Of a stretch of 64,000 nt of DNA, positions 43,989 to 51,264 are shown piece after piece. The notes under the pieces are model-generated. The model saw nothing but the letters and a program-made list of their open reading frames with translations. It searched no databases and was not told the DNA's origin. The position numbers were made by a program, and so were the translations under genes. This stretch comes from DATFVA01 sp963711455. Lineage in GTDB: Bacteria > Bacteroidota > Ignavibacteria > Ignavibacteriales > Ignavibacteriaceae. Position 1 is the stretch's first letter, and each line of letters starts with the position of its first letter. The stretch lies in the NCBI GenBank assembly GCA_963711455.1, contig CAVQEH010000006.1, positions 1-64,000 of the forward strand, read 5' to 3'.

Positions 43989-44684
43989 ATGACCTATAAT
44001 TCAATAAAACATATTTCTTTTTCGATTTCGATGCTTGTGCATATCATCATCTTTATTCTTTTATTATTTATAAAATTCACTCTAGATTATCCGCCCCGCC
44101 AATATGTAGAGCTTTCGTTTGGCAAATTTAACCAGCCGGGTTCTTCAGGTGCAATAGGAACTCAAATTAACCAGGTTGAGGAAAATGCCAAGGCAGAGAA
44201 AAATGAAACTATTGATAAAAGTCAGATAGTAAAGGAAGTTGAACTGCCCAAAGCAAAAAATACTTCTGAGGAAAATGTTGTTAAACCAGCAGATAAACAG
44301 AAAGAGCAAACTAAGACAACAAAAACGGAAACTAAAGAAAATACAAATTCAAAAGTAACTACTGTAGGACAGGGTAATAAAGCTCAGGGAGCAGGGAGCT
44401 TTGGATATGATATTGATTGGGGTGGACAGGGAACAAGAAAAATTTACAGTTACATAATTCCGGCATACCCTGAAGGTGTTAATAAGGAAATTGATATTCG
44501 TCTGAAATTTTCTATTCTCCCTGACGGAACAGTGGGAACAATACTCCCTCTTACAAAAGCAGATACCAGGCTGGAGAATGCTGCAATAAATTCTTTAAGA
44601 CAGTGGAGATTTGAGTCCCTGGATCCAGGACAGAAACAGGTTGAACAAACAGCAGTTATTGTGTTTCCTTATCGTCTTCAGTAG
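43989..44684 (+). CDS. TonB/TolA-like energy transducer
   Basis: 231 residues with an N-terminal anchor (about 9-32), a Lys/Glu/Thr-rich spacer and a C-terminal TonB-type domain (about 145-231) with PEGVNKEIDIRLKFSILPDG and AINSLRQWRFE. Completes the TolQ/TolR/TonB set. The C-terminal fold favours TonB over TolA. Its end overlaps, in the opposite direction, the end of a small membrane protein gene by 29 bp. Confidence 0.88.
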   Translation: MTYNSIKHISFSISMLVHIIIFILLLFIKFTLDYPPRQYVELSFGKFNQPGSSGAIGTQINQVEENAKAEKNETIDKSQIVKEVELPKAKNTSEENVVKPADKQKEQTKTTKTETKENTNSKVTTVGQGNKAQGAGSFGYDIDWGGQGTRKIYSYIIPAYPEGVNKEIDIRLKFSILPDGTVGTILPLTKADTRLENAAINSLRQWRFESLDPGQKQVEQTAVIVFPYRLQ

Positions 44685-44952
44685 TTTCTTTATAATAGAT
44701 TCTGTAAAAAAAGAATTCTCCTATTGTCAGAAGAGTGAGAGAAAAAGTATCCCTGTCAAAATATAACCCAAATCCTTTTTCATCCATTATTGCTTTAGCA
44801 ATAATCCCGGTTATCGACCATCCTACTGCAAATAAAATTGCAATTAAACCAACGTTAAGAAAGCCTGATTTTAAACCTTCTATCTGCCATTTTTTCGTGA
44901 AAATCACTAAAGCAAATAAAAGGTGAAGAAAAAATATTAATGCGGAGATCAT
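44656..44952 (-). CDS. small three-segment membrane protein, unknown
   Basis: 98 residues with three hydrophobic segments and an acidic C-terminus (ETTEDDKETQ). It is the last gene of a minus-strand run and its tail overlaps the convergent TonB-like gene. The family is not recognised. Confidence 0.6.
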   Translation of the reverse strand: MISALIFFLHLLFALVIFTKKWQIEGLKSGFLNVGLIAILFAVGWSITGIIAKAIMDEKGFGLYFDRDTFSLTLLTIGEFFFYRIYYKETTEDDKETQ

Positions 44953-44965
44953 TCTATATTTCCAA

Positions 44966-45469
44966 TCAAATAGAAGGCCTGCGGTTTACAATTATTCTTC
45001 CAAGCATTCCTCCCAGCAAACCAAAAACAGAATCAATGATCAGGTTGCTGAATAAAATGAAAATAGTATACAGAAGGGAAAATCCGGTTGCAGTAATTTG
45101 ATTTGCCATTCCATTCATCAGGTCTATTGTTTGTCTTGCCGCTTCACCCAGCTTTAGTTCATCAAGAACCTGTATGGTTTGCGGAAGAGATTGAACAAAA
45201 TCATTTGAATGTGTGAACAGGGTAATTATGATATCAAAAAATGTTGTAAACAAAGCGGCAAAAATTCCGGTTATCAATCCTATTATCAGGCTTGTTTTAA
45301 CTGTTAAATTTTTATCTCCGTTTAATGTCTTACGAAAAAGGAGTAAAGCAGTGAAAACTGCCAGTGGAACTATCAGGCAGCATCCGAATTCTTTAACTCC
45401 CGGAACTGTTGTAAGTACTGCTGCACCGAAACCGGTAACAAGTGAAGGTAAATAATATTTACTGGACAT
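44966..45469 (-). CDS. DUF4199-like membrane protein
   Basis: 167 residues with four hydrophobic segments. TSLIIGLITGIFAALFTTFF and a conserved helix pattern in the loop recall DUF4199, a membrane family common in Bacteroidota. It overlaps the upstream DUF2085 gene by 11 bp. Function unknown. Confidence 0.6.
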   Translation of the reverse strand: MSSKYYLPSLVTGFGAAVLTTVPGVKEFGCCLIVPLAVFTALLLFRKTLNGDKNLTVKTSLIIGLITGIFAALFTTFFDIIITLFTHSNDFVQSLPQTIQVLDELKLGEAARQTIDLMNGMANQITATGFSLLYTIFILFSNLIIDSVFGLLGGMLGRIIVNRRPSI

Positions 45470-45935
45470 TGGAATTTATTTTTAACTCTGAAAAAAAATC
45501 TTCAATACCGGTAAAAATATAAAGAATAGAAACTGATCCCAAAATTAGTCCTGTAAAAAAAGCTATCCATTTTGAATAACTGTAAACGCCTGAAGAATAT
45601 AAGATTACATCTGCGGCCATTATTGCCATACTTATATACAATGGGTTTTTTGATCCTGGTTTCAATTTGGGAAATATCAAGGCAGGAATAGAAAAAATTA
45701 ACGCACCGCAATAGATCCCGGTGCACCGTGCACAAACTTCAAGTTTGTCACCGGAAATGAAAAAAGATTTTGAATTTTGTTGATGACATACCAGCGAATA
45801 AATTTTGTCCAGGAAAATATGTGAGAATAAAAATGAACCCGAATTATGAAACAGGACAGGAAAGAAAATTCCAAAACACCAGGTTAAGAGAAGTATAACC
45901 GGGATGCTTTTGATATATATTAATTTTGAATTCAA
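45459..45935 (-). CDS. DUF2085 family membrane protein
   Basis: 158 residues with about four membrane segments. The signature YSLVCHQQNSKSFFISG followed by VCARCTGIYCG is diagnostic for DUF2085; its cysteines and histidine could bind metal. The start is TTG 45935-45933, overlapping the NHL gene by 4 bp. Confidence 0.85.
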   Translation of the reverse strand: MNSKLIYIKSIPVILLLTWCFGIFFPVLFHNSGSFLFSHIFLDKIYSLVCHQQNSKSFFISGDKLEVCARCTGIYCGALIFSIPALIFPKLKPGSKNPLYISMAIMAADVILYSSGVYSYSKWIAFFTGLILGSVSILYIFTGIEDFFSELKINSNVQ

Positions 45936-46786
45936 CTTTTTACCAGGCTGTAAATTCTTATTTCTTCATGGATCAGCAAATACAATTTACCGCTAAAAAT
46001 AAGACTGCTCACTATAGGCTCTGAAAGATTTGTGTCATCTGTTTTAATTTCTGCGAACTTAAATTCAGGGGATTTTAAATTTGTCATTATTATCCGGTCA
46101 TCGGTATTTAAAAGCATATTGTTGAAGATTAATGTTATGGATTTAAAGTTGGCATTAGTTTCAATAATATTTATCCCGTTTCCGTATTGGTCGAATTCGA
46201 TTATCTTTTTATCATCAAGTACATAAAGATTATTGGAAGCGGACACTATCATTTTTTTAGGATTGGAAAGAGCGAAGGCACCCGCATCAAACCCGCCGAA
46301 GTTCATAATGAAATTTCCAAAAAGATCAAACTTTAAAACTCTTTTATTTTCCGAATCGAGTATAAACAAGTCACCCTGGTTTGAAGCCACGGCACTTAAC
46401 GGATAGCCGAAGCGTTCACTCTGATCATCATTTTCTCTTGAATATAATGAAGAAATGAAATTTAGATCTTTATCAAATCTCTGAACGCGGTTATTATTTT
46501 TATCAGATACATAAACGCTTAAAGGATTTGCAAAAATATCAACCGGCTGATCAAAATCTCCTTCATCCCAGCCATATCCACCTACATACTTTAGTACATT
46601 TCCAAGAGTATCAAGTTTAAATACTTCATCCGAAGCGGCATCTGAAACGTAAATTATTCCTGCCGAATTTATTGTGAACGCGGTTGCATTCTTAAATTTA
46701 CCGATTGAATTCTGATAAGTGAATGACTGTGAAGAAGCTAATGCTGGAATTAAAAGCAACAGCAGTAAACTTAAATAACTACGCAT
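45932..46786 (-). CDS. secreted NHL-repeat beta-propeller protein
   Basis: 284 residues with a signal peptide (1-19) and about five NHL-type blades, such as GWDEGDFDQPVDIFANPLSV and VSDKNNNRVQRFDKDLNF. It heads a minus-strand operon with DUF2085, DUF4199 and the 98-residue membrane protein. Ligand unknown. Confidence 0.82.
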   Translation of the reverse strand: MRSYLSLLLLLLIPALASSQSFTYQNSIGKFKNATAFTINSAGIIYVSDAASDEVFKLDTLGNVLKYVGGYGWDEGDFDQPVDIFANPLSVYVSDKNNNRVQRFDKDLNFISSLYSRENDDQSERFGYPLSAVASNQGDLFILDSENKRVLKFDLFGNFIMNFGGFDAGAFALSNPKKMIVSASNNLYVLDDKKIIEFDQYGNGINIIETNANFKSITLIFNNMLLNTDDRIIMTNLKSPEFKFAEIKTDDTNLSEPIVSSLIFSGKLYLLIHEEIRIYSLVKS

Positions 46787-46943
46787 ATTACAATAAGCTT
46801 TGTTCTTTTATTGGTTAAAATATATATAGAAGAGTAAAATTAAAAGGTATATACTTTTTGGATTTGAAAATTATGCTGCTATCTGAATAATTTTGAAATT
46901 TAGCGATTGATCTGTAATTTTGTACCCGTTGAAAGAAAAATAT

Positions 46944-47016
46944 TGCCTCGTGGTGTAATTGGCAACACGTCTGACTCTGGATCAGAAGAGTCCAGGTTCG
47001 AGCCCTGGCGAGGCAA
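46944..47016 (+). tRNA. tRNA-Gln (anticodon CTG)
   Basis: 73 nt. Acceptor TGCCTCG pairs with CGAGGCA; anticodon stem TCTGA/TCAGA with loop CTCTGGA (anticodon 46977-46979); T-arm CCAGGTTCGAGCCCTGG. CCA is not encoded. Confidence 0.95.
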
Positions 47017-47019
47017 CTA

Positions 47020-47053
47020 AAAGATGGACAATGGAATATGGATAATGGAAGAT
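47020..47053. repeat. degenerate ATGGA-type short repeat between tRNA genes
   Basis: Four imperfect units of the form GATGGACA / ATGGAATA / TGGATA / ATGGAAGA follow tRNA-Gln. Simple-sequence spacer; no function seen. Confidence 0.4.
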
Positions 47054-47100
47054 GTTTTAACAACGTACATCATCCGTGAAACATAATATATTTTTAGACA

Positions 47101-47177
47101 GGCGCGTTCGTCTAGTGGCTTAGGACGCCGCCCTCTCAAGGCGGAGATCACGGGTTCGAATCCCGTACGCGCTACCA
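47101..47177 (+). tRNA. tRNA-Glu (anticodon CTC)
   Basis: 77 nt including an encoded CCA. Acceptor GGCGCGT pairs with ACGCGCT (first pair G-T); anticodon stem CCGCC/GGCGG with loop CTCTCAA (anticodon 47135-47137); T-arm CACGGGTTCGAATCCCGT. Unlike the other two tRNAs here, its CCA is encoded. Confidence 0.95.
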
Positions 47178-47215
47178 ATTACAAATCAGTATTTTCAGAA
47201 TTCCAATAATCTAAT

Positions 47216-47272
47216 CCCGTTTCCGGTTATTGGCTTAGGACGCCGCCCTCCTAATTCGGAAATCACGGGTTC
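47216..47272 (+). pseudogene. 5' part of a decayed tRNA-Glu copy
   Basis: Aligns without gaps to positions 1-57 of the intact tRNA-Glu 115 bp upstream. A block of 20 bases is identical (47231-47250, D-loop to anticodon stem); the next 22 bases have five changes, which destroy the anticodon (CTC to a CCT-containing loop) and its stem. The first 15 bases are poorly kept. It stops in the T-loop at GGGTTC, where IS1182-like DNA begins. Confidence 0.8.
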
Positions 47273-47279
47273 TCCCGAA

Positions 47280-48925
47280 GGTGGATGTCGCATACGACCC
47301 GTAAAAAAATATTCGTATCAGAATTTCTCAAAAAACTTTTTGAAGAGATAATCTCCTTAGAAATGGCTGGTTAAATATAAAGCCAAAAATAGCTTTAATT
47401 GATTCCTTGGAAAATAGAATAAACCCTCCTATCTTTTTAATATTTAATGCGAGTATTATCAACATTATTTCTATAGAAGCACCTTCAAAACCTTTTCTGC
47501 TAAATCTTCTAAATCCTAAATTCCACTTAATGTTACCGAATACTCTTTCTACAGCTTTCCTCTGATTCATCTTATCGGGGTTCTGTTTTATTTTTTCTCT
47601 CATCAATTCCTTTCTTTCGGTAAATTCTGTCCTGGTTATTATTCTTGTTTTCCTTTTCCTGGCACATAAATGTTTTATTTTGCAACCATCACAATTTTCA
47701 GTTTCATATACCCCAGGGCTTACTTCTTTTAATAATTTTTGATTGGGACATACATATTCATTTTTCATTTTATCATAAGAAAAAAACTCGGTTGTAATTA
47801 ACTTTCCTCTTTTCAGTAGTTCCTCTATTTCCGGTATTTCATCTATTCCTCTTGAATCATTTATATATACATTTACTTTATTATCTTCTAAATAATCCAG
47901 CGTTTCAGTTGACATATATCCCCCATCTGCCAGATATTCTCTTTGCTTATTCTCTCCTAATAGTTTTTCTGTATTTTGATGTTGTTTGCTGAACTGATGA
48001 TTATCCGATCTATCTGCCTCTACTGAGGCATTTATTACCATCTGTGTTTTTGCATCTACACTCAATTGGACATTATACCCATTTGCATTTATTTCCTTCA
48101 TCATTCGGGCATCTGGTTCTGATATATTTATTTGATGATTCATCCTTTTTTCTTTATCCCTGATTTCCTTTTGTCTTTCTGCAAGTTCTTTTTTTGATTC
48201 CTCTATTTGTTGTTTTCTTTTCTCAAGCTTTTCCTTTTCTTCTGCTAATTTTCTGCTTACTTTCTCGTCTCTGTTTTCTTTCTTATCATTTTCTTCTAAT
48301 TTATTTATAAGCTTTTCTAATTCTCTCTTTATTCGTTTTTCTTCTTTCCCCAAGGCATCCATTCTCATTGAATGCTTTTTGCTGCTCATTGACTGAAATT
48401 TACTCCCATCTATTACTATTGTTGAAAAGCTGCTTATTCCTTCTTTTCTCGCTAATTCTATTAATTGCGGAAGCAATCCGAATATTTCTTTCTTAAACTT
48501 CTTTATGAATCTTGCTATTGTTGAATGGTCTGGCTTTCGGTATTCTGTAAAATATATAAAGTACACGTCCCTTTTACATTTCTTCTCTATTGCCCTTGAA
48601 CTTAATATCCCTTCCACTACTGCCAATATTATTATTGCAAACAGAACCTCCGGTCTATATGCTACAGCTCCTTTTTCTGAATATCTTTTATAAAATTCAC
48701 TGAAGTCTAATTTCTTTAATATTTTATACAGCCTTACTGCTTCAGATTCTTCATCTACTAAAAAGTTTACATTTGGTTTTTCAAATTGTAACTGTAGATT
48801 ATTTTTTTCTTCCTTAAAAAATGGCATCCTTAATCTTTCTTTTTTCCATTACCATTTTATTAATTTTTTTTTCTTAAAGCAATTAATTTGTTTGTTGAAA
48901 TCATTTTTTCTATGCGACATCCACC
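47280..48925 (-). mobile_element. IS1182-like insertion sequence
   Basis: 1,646 bp with perfect 15-bp terminal inverted repeats: GGTGGATGTCGCATA at 47280-47294 and its complement at 48911-48925. Weaker similarity continues outward (TCCCGAA versus TCCCTTC), so the true ends may lie a few bases further, at 47273 and 48943, exactly at the break in the tRNA relic. GAA on both outer sides may be a 3-bp target duplication. The right outer flank contains CTCCAATGGAG, a near-palindrome. Confidence 0.88.
47328..48827 (-). CDS. IS1182-family transposase
   Basis: 499 residues. N-terminal DUF772-type region (YRPEVLFAIIILAVVEGILS and PDHSTIARFIKKFKKE) with DDE core: Asp in TIVIDGSKFQS, Asp in YLADGGYMST and Glu in AVERVFGNIKWNLGFRRFS. 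An insertion of about 90 residues after the first Asp forms a charged coiled coil. Cysteine motif CDGCKIKHLCARK fits the family zinc-binding insert. The frame is intact, so the element may be active. Confidence 0.92.
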   Translation of the reverse strand: MPFFKEEKNNLQLQFEKPNVNFLVDEESEAVRLYKILKKLDFSEFYKRYSEKGAVAYRPEVLFAIIILAVVEGILSSRAIEKKCKRDVYFIYFTEYRKPDHSTIARFIKKFKKEIFGLLPQLIELARKEGISSFSTIVIDGSKFQSMSSKKHSMRMDALGKEEKRIKRELEKLINKLEENDKKENRDEKVSRKLAEEKEKLEKRKQQIEESKKELAERQKEIRDKEKRMNHQINISEPDARMMKEINANGYNVQLSVDAKTQMVINASVEADRSDNHQFSKQHQNTEKLLGENKQREYLADGGYMSTETLDYLEDNKVNVYINDSRGIDEIPEIEELLKRGKLITTEFFSYDKMKNEYVCPNQKLLKEVSPGVYETENCDGCKIKHLCARKRKTRIITRTEFTERKELMREKIKQNPDKMNQRKAVERVFGNIKWNLGFRRFSRKGFEGASIEIMLIILALNIKKIGGFILFSKESIKAIFGFIFNQPFLRRLSLQKVF

Positions 48926-48943
48926 GAAGGGACTCCAATGGAG

Positions 48944-48963
48944 GAATCCCGTATGCGCTACAA
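48944..48963 (+). pseudogene. 3' part of the decayed tRNA-Glu copy
   Basis: GAATCCCGTATGCGCTACAA matches the last 20 bases of the intact tRNA-Glu, including acceptor and CCA, with two changes. Together with 47216-47272 it rebuilds a full-length tRNA-Glu relic interrupted in the T-loop by the IS. Confidence 0.78.
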
Positions 48964-49088
48964 GATCAAATTACAATTCTCGGAATACAAATCTTAATTT
49001 TCTAAACTATTATTTGAATATTACATTTTGTTATTTATTTGTAACTTAAACAATTCTTAATTGAAAATTTTACATTATAAATTAAAGC

Positions 49089-49433
49089 ATGAAGCGTTAC
49101 GATAAGCACATATTTGTTTGTGAAAATAAAAGACCGCCTGATGATCCGCGTGGATGCTGCTCTGATAAAGGCAGCTTAGAAATCAGGGCAAAAATGAAAG
49201 AAAGAATCAAACAGCTTGGGTTAAAACCAAAAGTAAGAGTTAATTCATCGGGTTGCCTGGACTCATGTGAATTCGGACCAAGTATTGTTGTTTATCCTGA
49301 ACAAATATGGTACTGCCATGTAACTATTAATGATGTAGAAGAAATAATTCAGAGCCATATTATAAATAATAAACCCGTCGAGAGATTGTTAAACAAACAC
49401 CCAAAATTTAATCGGGATAAAAATGGCATCTAA
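49089..49433 (+). CDS. thioredoxin-like [2Fe-2S] ferredoxin
   Basis: 114 residues. The cluster ligands appear as CCSDKGS near residue 24 and SSGCLDSCEFGPSIVVYPE later, the layout of Aquifex-type thioredoxin-like ferredoxins, related to NuoE. The VCENKRPPDDPRGCC start is typical. The end overlaps nth by 11 bp. Confidence 0.9.
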   Translation: MKRYDKHIFVCENKRPPDDPRGCCSDKGSLEIRAKMKERIKQLGLKPKVRVNSSGCLDSCEFGPSIVVYPEQIWYCHVTINDVEEIIQSHIINNKPVERLLNKHPKFNRDKNGI

Positions 49434-50070
49434 ATCAGAAAAAGATCACGCCGGGAAAATTTTTTCTATTCTTAATAAAGAGTACCCGGATGTAAAATCT
49501 GCATTAAATTTCACAAACCCTTTTCAGTTACTCATTGCTACTATTCTTAGTGCTCAGTGTACAGATGACAGGGTAAATATTGTTACTAAAACATTATTTA
49601 AAAAATATAAAAAACCTCAGGATTTTATTAATGTTATGTCAGAAGAACTTGAAAAAGATATTTTCTCAACAGGATTTTACAGGCAGAAAGCTAAAAGTAT
49701 TAAACAATGCTGCCAGGCATTAGTTGATAATAATAATGGTAAAGTTCCCGCTGATTTTGAAGCCTTGAATAACCTACCGGGAGTTGGAAGGAAAACTGCT
49801 TCAGTAGTTGCAGGCAATGGTTTTGGAATTCCCGCTATTGCTGTTGATACACACGTAAAAAGACTCTCAAATCTTTTAGGGTTTATTAATTCAAATGATC
49901 CTGAAAAAATTGAATTTAAATTAAAAGAGCTTATTCCCGAAGATGAATGGGTAAAAGCTTCTCACCTTCTTGCAGTACACGGAAGGAAAATTTGTATAGC
50001 AAGAAGACCTAAATGTCTGCAATGTAAAATCGGAAACTATTGCCCGTCTTTTAATCCTGCTAATGGCTAA
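49423..50070 (+). CDS. nth: endonuclease III
   Basis: DNA glycosylase/AP lyase of base-excision repair. 215 residues with the helix-hairpin-helix LPGVGRKTASVVAG (catalytic lysine of HhH), the catalytic aspartate in AVDTHVKRLSN, and the iron-sulfur motif C-x6-C-x2-C-x5-C in CIARRPKCLQCKIGNYC. All key residues are present. Confidence 0.96.
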   Translation: MASKSEKDHAGKIFSILNKEYPDVKSALNFTNPFQLLIATILSAQCTDDRVNIVTKTLFKKYKKPQDFINVMSEELEKDIFSTGFYRQKAKSIKQCCQALVDNNNGKVPADFEALNNLPGVGRKTASVVAGNGFGIPAIAVDTHVKRLSNLLGFINSNDPEKIEFKLKELIPEDEWVKASHLLAVHGRKICIARRPKCLQCKIGNYCPSFNPANG

Positions 50071-50075
50071 TAAAT

Positions 50076-50654
50076 ATGGAGAATAAAATGACTGATAAGA
50101 TGAGAGACAGAAACTATTGCCTTTCGATACTTAAAGAATATACCCAGAATGACAGTTTACTGAAACACGCTTACGCTGTAGAAACTTGTGTGAAGGCTTA
50201 TGCCGTAAAATTTAATGAGGATATAGAGTACTGGGGCAATGTGGCCCTTCTACACGATTTTGATTATGAAAAATTTCCAACAGCGGAAGAACATCCTTTT
50301 AAGGGATCGGAAATTTTAAAAGAAAAAGGATTTGATGAGGATTTCATAAAGGCAATATTATCTCACGCAGGGTATACGGGAGTACCAAGAGATACTCTTC
50401 TTGCCAAAACACTCTTCGCCTGTGATGAGCTTGCAGGATTTATAACCGCAGTTACTTATGTTCGTCCCAATAAAACAGTTAGTGAAGTTGAGGTGAAATC
50501 GGTTAAAAAGAAAATGAAAGATAAAGCTTTTGCAAGAAATGTAAGCAGGGAAGATATCATTAAAGGTGCAGAAGAACTGGGAATTCTGCTTGATGATCAT
50601 ATATCTTTTTGCATTAATGCGATGAGAGAAAACAAAGATTTGTTAGGTTTATGA
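50076..50654 (+). CDS. HD-domain hydrolase
   Basis: 192 residues. HAYAVETCVKAYAVKF gives the first histidine, ALLHDFDYEKFP the HD pair, and ILSHAGYTG a further histidine, so the metal site of an HD phosphohydrolase is nearly complete. The substrate is unknown. The stop of this gene is directly followed by the start of the peroxiredoxin gene. Confidence 0.85.
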   Translation: MENKMTDKMRDRNYCLSILKEYTQNDSLLKHAYAVETCVKAYAVKFNEDIEYWGNVALLHDFDYEKFPTAEEHPFKGSEILKEKGFDEDFIKAILSHAGYTGVPRDTLLAKTLFACDELAGFITAVTYVRPNKTVSEVEVKSVKKKMKDKAFARNVSREDIIKGAEELGILLDDHISFCINAMRENKDLLGL

Positions 50655-51101
50655 ATGAGTTCAGGAAAAGTAGAAAATTTTATTCTCAGGGACCAGAATG
50701 GAAATAATTTTGAACTCTATAAAAATCTTGATAAATATGTTCTGTTAATCTTTTATCCGAAAGATAATTCCCTTGTATGCTCAAAACAGTTAAGAAATTA
50801 CCAGTTGAACATCAAAAAATTTAATGACGCAGGAATTCAACCCGTAGCAATCAATATTGAATCTATTGAATCGCATAAATCATTTTGTGAATTAAAGGGA
50901 ATCGAATTTCCCGTATTATCAGATACTGATAAATCCATAAGTAAAAAGTTTGATGCGTTGAATTTGTTTTCTTTAAATAAAAGAAAATTAGTCTTAATAA
51001 ATGAACAGGGAAAAATCGTCTATGAGAAAAATATTCTTGCATTAAATTACCTTGATACAGATGAGATTCTCTCAGATTTACGTTCGATAAATTTAATTTA
51101 A
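50655..51101 (+). CDS. peroxiredoxin (Bcp/AhpE-like)
   Basis: 148 residues. The peroxidatic cysteine is in FYPKDNSLVCSKQLRNYQ (PxxxSxxC). No resolving cysteine lies five residues later. The second cysteine, in SFCELKGIEFPV, is possibly resolving. It is the third member of this family in the window. Confidence 0.88.
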   Translation: MSSGKVENFILRDQNGNNFELYKNLDKYVLLIFYPKDNSLVCSKQLRNYQLNIKKFNDAGIQPVAINIESIESHKSFCELKGIEFPVLSDTDKSISKKFDALNLFSLNKRKLVLINEQGKIVYEKNILALNYLDTDEILSDLRSINLI

Positions 51102-51106
51102 ATGAC

Positions 51107-51138
51107 TTGACAATTTGGCGGAATTAAACCTAAATTGG
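51107..51138 (+). promoter_or_regulatory. candidate promoter of porU
   Basis: TTGACA at 51107-51112 and TAAATTGG at 51131-51138 are 18 bp apart; the latter departs from TAnnTTTG in two positions. About 125 bp of leader would lie before porU. Confidence 0.25.
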
Positions 51139-51264
51139 GACATATTATAAGGAGAATTTATTAAAGACTATTTGCTACAAATCAATTAATATTGGCTCAC
51201 GAAATATTTCATTATCTGAAGTGGGAAGCCTGTAAAAGAACCGGTTAATAAAAAATAAAATTTA

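Noticed and set aside
47020..47053. CRISPR-like repeat
   Set aside because: Units are 6-8 bp without spacers, and no cas genes are in the window.
47216..47272. A second functional tRNA-Glu
   Set aside because: Anticodon stem and anticodon are destroyed, the acceptor strand is not kept, and the T-arm is broken by the IS.
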